Below are positions 1 to 10,412 of a DNA stretch of 64,000 bases, one piece after another; the first letter of the stretch is position 1; each line of letters begins with the position of its first letter. Below the pieces are notes generated by a model, which searched no databases, had not been told where the DNA came from, and was given only the letters and a program-made list of their open reading frames with translations. Position numbers and translations under genes: made by a program. The stretch spans positions 238,383,177 through 238,447,176 of the forward strand of contig CM076190.1 of the NCBI GenBank assembly GCA_038277395.1, written 5' to 3'. This DNA comes from Dryocosmus kuriphilus (Eukaryota > Arthropoda > Insecta > Hymenoptera > Cynipidae).

Positions 1-102
1 TATTATTTACTGAAAATTAAGGATTCTTTGGCTGTGTCGCCACCACGCGAAGCAGCAAAATTGTTGTCGGTTTTGAATATCGTTTTTTATTAACAATTCA
101 AA

Positions 103-1388
103 AATGGAAGGACCCATGGTCATAACCAAGCGCATTGCGTACATTGTGCAGAAGGGAGCGTTCCTCGAAAGATCCATGCTAGTTTACAAACTTATTTAGA
201 CAGTCCAACGTGTAACGATACGAACGCGCGACTGCGATTGGCTAGTCTTGAGAGCCTTTTCAAAGAATATTCGGGTTTAAACGTCGAATTAGCTACCTTA
301 AATTCAAACCATCCTCGTCTTGAGGCTTTTCCCGAGATTGAGATAAACTATTTTGAGGTCGCGACTTTGGTGACAGAAAAACAGACCGAAACACCGATTG
401 CTAGTTCGGCCTTGAACACCGGGAATTGTACGATTACAGAAAGACAAAACAGACCAAAGTTGCCACTAGTGCAGGTTCCGAAATTCAACATGGAACACGA
501 GTATTGGGCTGCGTGGAAGCATAGTTTTGAGGCTCTCGTGTACAAAAACTCCGATTTGAGCAATTATGTAAAACATACGCAATTAGCAAATTCTTTGACC
601 GTTCCGTCAAAAAATAAGATCATCGCGTTTCTCCCGAGCGAGGAAAACTACGAGAAAGTATGGGACGCTTTGTGTGAGGCATTTGATCAAAAGCGTATCA
701 TCGTCGCCAAACACAAGGATGCGATTCAAGATCTCCCATTTCTTTGAAAGCAAATCCCTACGAGCTCTCTTTATTAATCGATAAGACCAAACAGCATATC
801 AGCATGCTTAAAGAAGTAAAAATCGAACTTAATGATTTTAGTGAACAGATGATTATTAGAATTTTAGAAAAACCTCTTCCCCCAGGAATCATAGCTAGGT
901 GGCAAGACAAATCAGACGGCAACAAATTACCTAGGTTAGACGATTTATATAAATGTATTCAGTCTACCGTGCTCAAACTTAGATCTTTAGCGAAGGTTGC
1001 TTCGAGTGGTCGCTGCTCAGGGGTGAAGAGAGGTAGCAAAAACTCAAATCAAATACCTTCAAATGTCAGAAAGTTTGAAGGCAGGTCATTAGTGACTTCC
1101 GTCTATCAATCCACAAACCCTTCGTGCATTAAATGCAAAGAGCAATACCGATTACATAGCTGTCCAGAATTTAACAAACTCACGGTACAGGGACGCTGGA
1201 ATTTCATCAAACCCCGGAAAATTTGTCGAAACTATTTCGGCAAACATACGTTTCCCTGCTCTAGCAAGCAACGTTGTGGGAAATTCAATAAGAACCATAC
1301 ACTTTATTACATGAGGACAAAACCCGGAATCCTAAAGACGAGAGAGTCTCTAAGGTCTCGAGTTTTCCTGCGCCACAAGCACGACTAG
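103..1388 (+). pseudogene. BEL/Pao gag region (DUF1759-like), frameshifted
   Basis: An ATG at 103 opens a short basic N-terminus (MEGPMVITKRIAYIVQKGAF) that stops near 220. The reading continues in another frame from 238, with the PKLPLVQVPKFN motif typical of DUF1759 gag proteins of BEL elements near residue 73, followed by AAWKHSFEALV. Another frame change near 744 leads to a part with YELSLLIDKTKQHISML and then cysteine-rich segments (CIKCKEQYRLHSC and CRNYFGKH) that look like degraded zinc knuckles. In the family this protein forms the particle core and binds RNA. At least two frameshifts make it a pseudogene. The start is my choice of the first in-frame Met; no promoter evidence supports it. 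Confidence 0.75.
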
Positions 1389-1478
1389 CTAGTCACACGT
1401 ACGTATCTGAGGCTTTTCCTTCAGATTTCCAGCTTATGACTACCGCAGTTTTAAAAATAAAAATAATTGAGGGAATGC

Positions 1479-3573
1479 ATTATTGGCTAGAGCTCTTCTA
1501 GATTCTTGCTCAACAGTCAATTTAATTACCGAGAAATTTGCAAATTCACTAAAATTAGCTAAAAAAAGTGTTCAATCAATATCCGTGCACTAAATAATTT
1601 ATTTGCCATGTCCAATGAATACATTAAAGCTACTTTCAAATCAGTTTACAGCAGCTTCAATCGGGACGTAAATTTTTTTAAAGTACCTAGAATTGCTGAA
1701 CTTGTGCCTAACGAAAAATTTCCTAGAAACTTATACGATATTCCGAAAAATGTGCAGCTCGCTGATCCGCATTTTCACGCGCCCAAATCAATTGATATTC
1801 TATTAGTATCAGGAATAACTCCTTCAGTGTCAGCGATAGGTCAAATTGAACTGCAAAAATCAACGAGCTTATTGTACGTTTCTGGGCCATTGAAGATTTC
1901 GATCACGAACCAGTGAAATCTCGCGACGAAGTTGTTGCTGAACAACATTACATAGATAATACTCAAAGAAAAGAAGCTAACCGATACATCGTCCAACTTC
2001 CCTTTCGTGACAGCAAATTTCAGTCAGGCGAGTCTAGAATTCAAGCTCTAAAACGATTTTACGCATTAGAGAAAAGCTTTGAATCAGATCCACATTTAAA
2101 AACAGAATACAGCAAAAATCTTAGCGAGTTCATCACTTTAAATCACATGACCTATTGCGAAGAAACGAAAGAGGGATGCTATCTACCTCATCAAGCGGTG
2201 ATAAAAGCAACTAGCGAGACCACCAAGGTCATGGTAGTATTCGATGCCCCAGCGAAAACTTCGACAGGTATTTCATTAAATCAGGTTCTATTAGCCGGTC
2301 CTACAATCCAAAATACAATTTTCAAACAGATTCTTAGTTTCTGAACACACACTTTCGTAATAACCGCAGACATAGAGAAAATATACAGACAGGTTCTCGT
2401 TCATCCGGATGACAGAATATTTCAAAAAATCTTATGGTACTATCATGGTCAGATTAAGACATTTCAGCTAAACATGGTCACATTGGAACTGCTTGCGCGC
2501 CTTTTCTTGCTATTCGAATCTTACATCAACTCGCTTGCGACGAAGGGAGAGATTTTCCGTTTGCCAGTGAAATTCTCAAAAGAGATTTCTACGTAGACGA
2601 ATTAGTTACAGGCGCAAATTCGCTTCAAGATATTCTTACTATTCGTGACGAAATGATTGAACTGCTAGGTCGTGGAGGCTTCGCTATCCAACGGTGGGCT
2701 TCCAATCACCCATCCTTTCTTGATAACACATCGAAAAGAAATTTTTCAACCTAAATTGCGTAATTAAAGAAAACCCGGTTCAGAAAACTCTCGTAATCAT
2801 TTTGGATTCACAAAACGATATACTTAAGTATACGGTACGAGCATTCGATGCTCAAGTTACATCAACTAAAAGAAAGCTGTTATCAGAAATTTCAAACATC
2901 TTCGATCCTCTCGGACTGTTAGGGTCGGTGGGTCTCTACGCCAAGATATTGATGCAGGATTGTTGGAAAGCACAAATCAAGTGGGACGAGTCACTCCCTC
3001 AAGTCGTCCATACTAAATGGCAATTATTTACCGAACAACTCTTGCATTTACAAACTTTTTTATTACCGCGAAAATTCTTATGCGGAAATCCAGTAGAAAT
3101 CGAAACCCATGGTTTCTGTGACGCATGTCTTCACGGGTACGGAGCAGGTTTATATTTTAGATCTCGCGATACAAAAGGCAATATTACAGTCAACTTGATT
3201 TGCAGCAAATCCAGAGTAGCCCATTGAGCGGTGTCACGATCCCACGTCTGGAACTTTGTGAGCTTCGATTCTCAAAAAATTCTACGAAGAGTCAAAATCT
3301 CAATTCTATCTCCCAATAAACAAAGTAACGTTTTGGTCAGATTCCACGTTCGTTCTGTGTTGGCTGAGAAAGGCTCCTCACTTATTGAGAACCTCTGACT
3401 CAAACCGAGTCGCTGAAATTCGAACATTAAGAGATCAAGTCCAATGGCGACACGTGCGATCAGAAGACGATCCGGCCGATTCATTATCTAGTGGACAACT
3501 TCCGATTGATTTTATTAAAAACAAACTATGGACAACGGGTCCTAGTTGGCTAACTCAACCCGCGAGTGAATGA
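1479..3573 (+). pseudogene. BEL/Pao pol: protease, reverse transcriptase, RNase H (broken)
   Basis: The protease segment is near 1485-1600 with ARALLDSCS; the usual LLDSG active site reads DSC here. Reverse transcriptase starts around 1913. VVFDAPAKTSTGISLNQVL (about 2230-2290) and ADIEKIYRQVLVHPDDR (about 2365) are family motifs, and the catalytic box near 2590 reads FYVDELVTGA, so the second Asp of YVDD is Glu. Stops and frameshifts occur near 2344 and 2750. The Pao-type connection domain is at 2802-3227 (SEISNIFDPLGLLG). RNase H remains are at 3320-3573, with FWSDSTFVLCWL and WRHVRSEDDPAD. The altered active sites and broken frame show a dead copy; the integrase part follows directly. Confidence 0.85.
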
Positions 3574-3626
3574 CCTAAGTCAGTCGAACCAGTTTCAGAA
3601 AGGGTACCAGGTTTCAAAGAGGGTGT

Positions 3627-5150
3627 TTGCTGCTAAATATAGGTACTTGTAATTACACCTATTCTCGAGTCTCAGCATTCAAACTTCTCATAAGAATAAC
3701 AGATTATTTCTTACGTTGGAAGAACTTAAAGTCTCACAGAAATCGTCCACTCTCGTTTCGGGAACTGATAGATGCAGAGCGTCGAATAGTGGCAATGATG
3801 CAGCGGGAAAGATTTCCAGAGGAAGTCAAACTTCTCGCGACCGCACGAGAACCGTTACCCGATCAGATCACTGTCTCGTATCGACAGCCTCCTAAATTCG
3901 ATGAACTAAATCCTTTTCTTGTTGAGTACAATCTCATTCGCGTGGATCGTCGTTTAAAGAAATCACAGTTAATTCATAACCAAAAACATCCTCTCCTATT
4001 ACCTAGCAAGCATCCGATCACAGATCTCACTATCCGCGAATGTCACGAGGATAATAAACACTCAGGTATTCAATCCACCTTATACACTCTTAGGGAAAAA
4101 TTTTGGATTTTGAACGGTAAATGTCAGACCAGAAGGATCGTCAAGCATTGCGTAGAATGTATTAGACAGAGATCCAAAATAATGCAGGCTCAGATGGCAA
4201 TCTTGCCTGAAGTCAGAGTGACTGAAGCTCCAGCTTTCAGTTGTACGGGCGTTGATTTCTTCGGACCCATCCTCATAAAAGAAAAGGAAGATCGCAATAG
4301 AAGTTTTATTAAGATATATGGGTGCGTTCTCATATGCATGGTATCTAAAGCGGTGCACATCGAACTCGCAACCGATCTTTCCACAGAAGGTTTTTTGGCA
4401 GCTTTACGTAGATTTATCAGTCGTAGAGGCATCCCAGAACATATGTATTCCGATAACGGGGCGAACTTCTTGGGAGCCAGCAAGGAGCTTGGCGAAATTT
4501 ATGACTTAAAAGGCACCGTGGAATTCAAACAAGCGATAGGATATTTTGCACTGTCAAAAAGAATTGAGTGGCACTTTGATCCACCTCTATCCCCTCATTT
4601 CGGTAGTCTCTGAGAAGTAGCTGTTAAGAGCTTCAAACATCACTTAAAACGCGTATTGAAAGATCAAAAACAAACGTATGAACAAATAAACACCTTGTTG
4701 ATCGAAATCGAAGCGATTCCTAACTCGCGACCATTATACGCCCTTTCAGCTGACCCTAGCGACCCTTTAGCAATAACTCCTGCACACCTCTTAATCGGTA
4801 GACTCTTCAATTTCCTACCAGAAGAAAACTTTGTTTCAGTGCCTGAAAACCGATTCTCAACCTACAATTTTATCACCAAGTCTCGCCAGGACTTCTGGAG
4901 CAAATGGCATAAAAACTACCTGAATGAACTACAAACTCGCCAAAAGTGGCACAAATCAATTGACGAACTGAAGGTCGGTTCCGTCGTCATCCTTATCGAA
5001 GACAATCTGTTATGTGCACGTCGGCCACTGGGTGTGATCGTCGAGATATATCCAGGGAGCGACAACATCGCAAGATTAGCCGACGTGAAGACCGCAACCG
5101 GCATCTACAAACGAAACTTGACGAAACTTTGCTTGTTACCAACCACGTAA
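3627..5150 (+). pseudogene. BEL/Pao integrase with DUF5641-like C-terminus
   Basis: The N-terminal H2C2 zinc-binding motif is intact: HEDNKHSG, then CVECIRQRS (about 4050-4170). The integrase core follows with TGVDFFGPI (first Asp), MYSDNGANF (second Asp) and DPPLSPHFGSL. The Trp codon before the catalytic Glu has become a stop (near 4611), after which EVAVKSFKHHLK continues in the same frame. The last part (4656-5150) carries NSRPL, ITPAHLLIG, RQDFWSKWHKNYL and the basic tail expected of the DUF5641-like domain. Integrase would join the cDNA copy to host DNA. One nonsense mutation in an otherwise open 1.5 kb suggests moderate age. Confidence 0.85.
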
Positions 5151-5291
5151 CAATCCCTCGCGTGGGAACTTGAATTCTTTTCGGTTAGAGTCAAACTTGT
5201 ACATATGTAGATATGTTATTATTCCTAGTCTTTTAAGTAACATTTGACCAACTGTTCTGATTAGAGTCAAACCTGTAAATATTCTGTAAAT

Positions 5292-5960
5292 ATGTTAAGG
5301 GACAACATCGTTCGTTGTCAAGCAATGTCAGTTCATTGTGATAAGATCACCAAGGTTCGTTGGGACAGTCTTCCAGAAGAAACTGATTCCACTAGTTCAA
5401 GTCTTGATTATCTTTTTCTTATTCTTTTCTCTTGATTAGCTTTACTCGTTGAAATTAGTTTTTTTAGACAAACGTTTCTCAATTGTATTTATGTTCCATC
5501 CAACACTGCTTCGTTATTTAAATGTAATGTAAATCACTTTGCAGCTTTGGCTTTTAGAGTATCAAATCTACGCGCAAATTTAGACTCGTCAAGTGGTTTA
5601 GTGGGAGAAAGGAAGTGCTCCTGCGCATGAGCGGCGTTGGCTGTTCACGCAGTCTATCTGAATCGACCGTACCGTACAGAGCTTTCGTGCGCGTCCGTGT
5701 TAAAAATCTCTATTTTTCTGTTCTCACCTCGAGAATAGAAACCGTTCGACCTGTTTCGATCGGAGATCCCTAGATGGATCATACCTTGGAAAATCAAACC
5801 GTTGACCGCGTGCGCGATGCCAACGCCGGGTTTTGTGTCTCTCTTCAGTCTTCAATTTTATTGCTCGATTGTTGGTTTCAAGAAAAACGTGTATTTCTAA
5901 TAAAAGGGTTTTTTATGCCTCTCGTAGGCTTTTTCCCTAAAGTGATGTATGTTTATTGAA
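5292..5960 (+). repeat. Candidate 3' LTR of the BEL/Pao element
   Basis: Starting 140 bp after the pol stop there is TGTTAAGGGACAAC, a plausible LTR start (TG). About 600 bp later comes an AATAAA-type signal (TAATAAAAGGG, about 5900) followed by a T-rich stretch. The 3' border is not defined, since no 5' LTR is present for comparison. A short open frame at 5774-5959 is not considered real. Confidence 0.4.
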
Positions 5961-6553
5961 CCTTGTGTTTCCTATAATCGAATTTAATCTAGCTCTTAAA
6001 TTCAGGGTTTAATCTTCTCATTCATTCTCAAGGGTCAATGAAAGATTTTTATAAAATACATAAAAAACAGTGATTAGGTGGTTGAACCGTTTCTGGCAAA
6101 ACCATCCAGAACATTACACCCTCGAATATTTTTAAATTATGAAGTTCGTAGAAGACGAAGTTTGTGAACTTCGTTATTCCATGAAAAATGGATGCTATAT
6201 TATGAATTTATTGTTATTGTGTACCTAGGGTAGTTTATCCTTCACGTTCGAGTGAAATATCTTGGGCGGTGTCTGGCATTTGTTCGCCCTAGAACCATTT
6301 AAAGTGAAGTTTATTCTCGTCTTGCTGTCATCAGCAGTCTTCTGGTGCCAATTCCGTCAAATTTTGCATGTAGGAGTTGCTCCACATTCTTGCGATGGAA
6401 GCCGATCTCAGCGTATGTGGCATAACTTCTGATTTGCATGGAGGAAGACTCGATCCGTCCAAGTTTTTTATATTGATGTCGAGTTTCGTTTCGTTTTTTT
6501 TTTTTGCACTTATAGGTTTCCAAAAACGTTTCTACGCGGGCTTTATTAACTTT
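5961..6553. other. No gene seen
   Basis: AT-rich sequence between the BEL LTR candidate and the next relic. Only short chance frames are present; I see no motif, promoter or repeat structure that I can name. Confidence 0.5.
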
Positions 6554-7445
6554 TTACGTTTTTTCCCAACCGTACAAATGACAAACGTATTTCTCTACAA
6601 TCGACAAAGCCGCCTGAAAGTTACAATCGGGGTATCTTGACGTGCCTAAAAAAGCTTCCAGGTACTCTTTATTACTCTGCCAAATAATTAACGGTTTAGG
6701 TTTCCCTTGCCTGTATAAAGCAGGATTAAAGTCGCATCCTGTGAAAGCATGAAATGCTGGAAATGCCAAACACAATTCTGAACCCAATTTCGGGTACATT
6801 TCTGTTACGTTAATGAATCTTTCATTATTTTTTACGCCGAATTGCAACCAGATTTTGATGTTCTCGCTGACGCATTGCATGTTACCGACCATTATTATCA
6901 AAATATCGGTATCGGTGCATCGAATAACGACGTTAGAGTCGTCCTCGGTCTTACATGCGTGAAATATGATCTTTGTTTCGGATTCCTCGTGTAATGGACA
7001 CGACAAGCTTGGCTCCTCGGACTTCACAACTTCGTCTTTTTGTTTTTGAAATTTAAAACACGATGCAAAATTCACGTACAAGATTTTATTGCCGATTTAA
7101 CTGGGCATCTCATTGTTTTCCCAATCGTTTAACAGAAACTTGACAAATGCCTCCTTGAAATTTATCTTCCCTAATTCAGTTGCGAAATCCGAAGGACGCT
7201 CTTGAACTGATCGTACAATTTGATATTGCTTTCCTCTCGTCGTACCACGCTTTAAAAGCACTGAGACCCTTCGTGTGATAACCATCGTGGTCATTGACTC
7301 TCGCGGGCAAGGATACGTCGCCTCCTTTCAAATATTTCTTTAAGCGAACTTCCAGAAATTTAAAAAAAAGCTCAAGATTTTCTGAAGAGAACAAAAGTAT
7401 TTTATCAGATGCTTTTTTGCAAAAAACGCATTTTAGTATCAACAT
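6554..7445 (-). pseudogene. Repeat-associated protein relic with EESETK / DTDILI / FTGCD motifs
   Basis: Read on the minus strand, the first part (7445-7176) has CVFCKK and later YHTKGLSAF; in related repeats known to me this is a Cys-Cys...His-Cys motif, and here the last Cys is Gly. After a frame break near 7100 the second part (7081-6554) has CPLHEESETKIIFHACK, VVIRCTDTDILIIMVG and FPAFHAFTGCDFNPALYRQGK. The spacing of acidic residues (EE, DTD, GCD) recalls the metal-binding centre of PIN/FEN-like nucleases, but that is my inference. The family is common as dispersed copies in arthropods and cnidarians. Frame breaks and the lost Cys point to a dead copy. Function unknown. Confidence 0.6.
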
Positions 7446-8129
7446 GTTCCATGCTTATTCAAATTTGTCACTGCACGTGCACTCACTTACATGTTGAAAC
7501 TTTTCAACCCAGTGTACAGTTCATAACATGGCCGTTCGCAGGGTTTGCTCTAGAAAATCGGCACTTTTTTACTGTCGCTAACTCCAGGACTAGTAACAGA
7601 AAAGTTGTTAAAATGTAGTCATTGAGGTAGGCCCTTAAAATCTGTTGCGCCTTTTATATTAATTATTCATTTTTTTAAATATACCACAAAATTTGATAGT
7701 TTTAAAAAGGTGTTTGTTCTAAAATTTTATCTGATTGTGTTTTAATAATACATGTTTTTACAACTGTCAATGATTTTTTGAAAATGGACCAAAAATTCTA
7801 ATTTGAATTTATAAACATTTCTTATTCAAGGTAATTAATTATGCCTAATAATGCATATGTTAACTGACTGGTTCTCTCATAAATTTTCACTTTTACATTT
7901 TCATTATTTAGACTTGAAAAAAACCACAGCTAGTGTCGAAACGTCGTCTATTGTATGAAGTGGATGTTGTTTAATAAATTGACCGTATGACTTACAAATT
8001 GTCTCAAAATAATTTATATACACTTGATGGTCTAGGAAAGTTGTGATTTTGTTTCAAATCCTGTATTTCAAAAATAAAAGAGGCTAAACCAAACACTATA
8101 TTATTAAAAGTATTACAAACGATTTAATT
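7446..8129. other. No gene seen; possible degenerate hammerhead-like scrap near 7930
   Basis: AT-rich. Around 7923-7940 the + strand reads GTGTCGAAACGTCGTC, resembling the 3' half of the hammerhead-like motif at 10047, but no CTGATGA precedes it. It sits on the 3' side of the Penelope-like element. Confidence 0.35.
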
Positions 8130-8394
8130 TACCTTGAATAAGATTCATAAAACAGCTTGTTACTTCTAAAAAGTTGATAAAAATTTGGAAAAATAGTATT
8201 AAAAATTACTATTGGATGGCTTAGGTGCAAAGTGCGTAGCCATCTCGAGTCTGATAGAATACTAACAATATGGAAGACAGATATAGAACGGAGAAGGGTG
8301 TATAATGCGGTAGAGCCCAACGCATAAGGAGCTAAGGAGCCATGGTTTGGAGGCAAATTCAAATAATTAATAGATTAAAATAAACATTAGTCGA

Positions 8395-8830
8395 AAATAT
8401 TTAGAATTGAATTATACGAAGAATTGAAGAACTGTATATCATTAATTTTGTTTAACGCCATATTACCCTCCTTCTTGACATGAATCATCCCAACAAAAGA
8501 TCTTTTGTAGTAATTAGATTTCTTGTGCAAAATTTTAACATCGTCTCATTTGATGAAAGAAGAGTCACCATTATGTTCAGAGTGTATATGTTTAGCAAAT
8601 TCTTTATGGTTTTTTACACAGTCACCAATATTATTATAATGTTCGTTTCTTCTAGTTAATAAGAATCTTTTTGTTTGGCCTACGTACCTCATACTACAAG
8701 AGCAAGTAAGTTTATAAACCACATTACATTGACTGAGTTTATCAAAGGAGTCCTTTCCCAATTTTGTAGTGTGATCAAGTTTGGTATCGATTCTGAAAAT
8801 TGTGATAATGTTAAGGTTTGAAAATAATCT
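8395..8830 (-). pseudogene. PLE GIY-YIG endonuclease domain
   Basis: The minus strand reads LSQCNVVYKLTCSC then RYVGQTKRFLLTRRNEHY, the VYK...YVGQT...R signature of PLE GIY-YIG nucleases with the preceding Cys pair, and a His-containing KEFAKHIHSEHNGDSSF. A TGA at about 8546 replaces the Trp of the usual KWDD motif; the reading then continues (DDVKILHKKSNYYKRSFVGM) to about 8400. In PLEs this domain nicks the target. It is separated from the RT thumb by a frame change at about 8830. Confidence 0.85.
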
Positions 8831-8839
8831 ACGAGTTTG

Positions 8840-9920
8840 CTAAGAGATGTCAGAATAAATATTAAAGGGAACAAAGGCCTTATCTATAATGTCGTTGTTG
8901 TTTACTATTGAATTCTGAGAAGAAATAGATTTATTTTTAATCTGGAAAGTTCTACGTTTTATATGATTTTCAGTAAAAAATTCGAGATAATTGTTATATG
9001 TAAGAAGTTTGTTAACTAATATTAGATTTTCTAGGTGAAAAGAATTATCGAACAAAAGTATAGCAGAATCAACAATTTTCTTCACTATGCCAATTTTTTG
9101 ATAAATGTGACGATTAGATAAAGAATTTAAAAGCTTACCGGAATATGTCTTTTTGCTAAACCAGTTTGTTATAATTTTGTTTGAATTGTTTCTAATAATT
9201 TTTAAATCTGAAGAACGTATTGAGTTGTCAATTTCCATTTAATGAGTGGATTGAATCTTATTATAACTATTGAAGGTTAATAAAGTATGTGTAATTTTAT
9301 CTTTAGAAACAATAAGGAAGATATCTTCAACATATCTAAGAAAGGTATGGATTTTATAACCTAATTTTTTAATAACTTTATTTTCTGAATCCTGTAAAAC
9401 TACTCGTACATATGTCGGCTAAATACCTGAAACTGGGGATCCCATCGGGGTTCCGAATTTTTGTTTATAAAAGTGATTATCGAACTGAAAGAAAGTCGAA
9501 TTCATTAGAAGAGCAATACCCTCTTTAAAATAAGTCAATGGTATGTTGGCATATTTTTAATGTAAGCCCATCTGCTATCAATACCATTCAAAACTAAGTT
9601 TAAAGGAATATTGGTAAAAAGTGACGAAACATCTAATGACATGAAGATATGGTTATTCGGAATGTTTTCTTTAAAAAAATTATCATGAAAGGTAATTGAA
9701 TCTTTAACATATGATTTTGTTTTCTGAACTAATTCTGTTAAAATTTTATTCATAGTTTTAGCCAAAAAATATGTAGCAGTTTTAATATAAGACGCAGCAG
9801 GTCTGAATGGACAATTGACTTTATGAATCTCGGGTAACATGTACATTCTGTCAATGTTGGTTGGTTAATAACCTTTTGTTCTCCAGTCATTCATCTTTCT
9901 ATGCTTTTTTTTATGGAATT
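8840..9920 (-). pseudogene. PLE reverse transcriptase
   Basis: On the minus strand from about 9905: RKMNDWRTKGY, then RMYMLPEIHK and FRPAASYIKTATYFLAKTMN, then FMSLDVSSLFTNIPLNLVL, the fingers and palm of PLE RT with the first catalytic Asp. Beyond a break near 9535 come GTPMGSPVSGI and FLRYVEDIFLI; the catalytic YVDD box thus reads YVED. The thumb and linker to the endonuclease are at 9238-8840 (SIRSSDLKIIRNNSNKIITN). The enzyme would prime reverse transcription at a nick made by the GIY-YIG domain. The frameshifts and the D-to-E change mean this copy is inactive. No other RT class has this LPEIHK plus GSPVSG combination together with a GIY-YIG partner. Confidence 0.85.
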
Positions 9921-10046
9921 TTTTTTCTAGTTTTACAAAATGTGAATTGTACTGTTAAGTCTTCACAAAATTATATACTATTACTGTTATTCTTTCTCTC
10001 TCGTATCCTCTGTGTCATAACCTTAATTGTTTTCAAACATTAGATT

Positions 10047-10089
10047 GAGCCTGATGAGGTCTCATCATATGATGGACGAAACGTTGCTC
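10047..10089 (+). ncRNA. Hammerhead ribozyme-like motif (PLE type)
   Basis: The core is CTGATGA (10051-10057), a hairpin whose arms are GTC/GAC outside and CATC/GATG inside, then GAAA (10078-10081) and CGTT. GAGC before and GCTC after can pair as stem I. Stem III is only the minimal C-G pair, as reported for ribozymes in Penelope-like elements. It lies just beyond the 5' side of the minus-strand PLE, but on the + strand, so its parent copy is unclear. Cleavage would be after GTT at 10085. Activity is not shown by sequence alone. Confidence 0.6.
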
Positions 10090-10412
10090 TGATTTTTATA
10101 ATAAAAATTTTTGTCTGTAAGTGTCGTTCTTACATTATTTTATATATAGACCTTTAATTGAGTTGATCCTTATAGATAAGGCTCTAATAAAGATAATTAG
10201 CTTCTTCCACTTCCCCCTCTTGATTCTTCATTTTTAGGTAGAAAAGAAGTTACTAAAAAAAAAAGCGGATGCGAAAACCTGAAAATTCTGAAAAGCCGCA
10301 TAACTAGACAATTGTTTCGTAAGGAACCTTTTAAAATAAAGTGTCCTCTATTATTCGTATTTTTTATTAAAACAAAGCTGAAATTTTTTACTACGATCAT
10401 TTTTTTATGTCA

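Larger units (their letters stand above)
1..5960 (+). mobile_element. BEL/Pao LTR retrotransposon, degraded
   Basis: The order gag (DUF1759-like), aspartic protease, reverse transcriptase, RNase H, integrase and DUF5641-like tail is the standard BEL/Pao order. All parts lie on the + strand and are broken by several frameshifts and stops. The 5' LTR lies outside the window or is lost; a candidate 3' LTR starts near 5292. The copy cannot make a full polyprotein. Confidence 0.9.
8130..9920 (-). mobile_element. Penelope-like element (PLE), degraded
   Basis: The minus strand encodes reverse transcriptase (9920-8840) followed by a GIY-YIG endonuclease (8830-8395), the defining PLE order. Downstream, 8130-8395 is a 3' untranslated stretch related to 47885-48071 elsewhere in the window, including the shared pieces AGGTGCAAAGTGCGTAGCC and AGGTGTAAAGTACCTAAGG. 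The N-terminus is not recognisable beyond about 9920. Confidence 0.85.

Noticed and set aside
7923..7940. GTGTCGAAACGTCGTC as a second hammerhead
   Set aside because: No CTGATGA or pairable stem II precedes it; at most a remnant.
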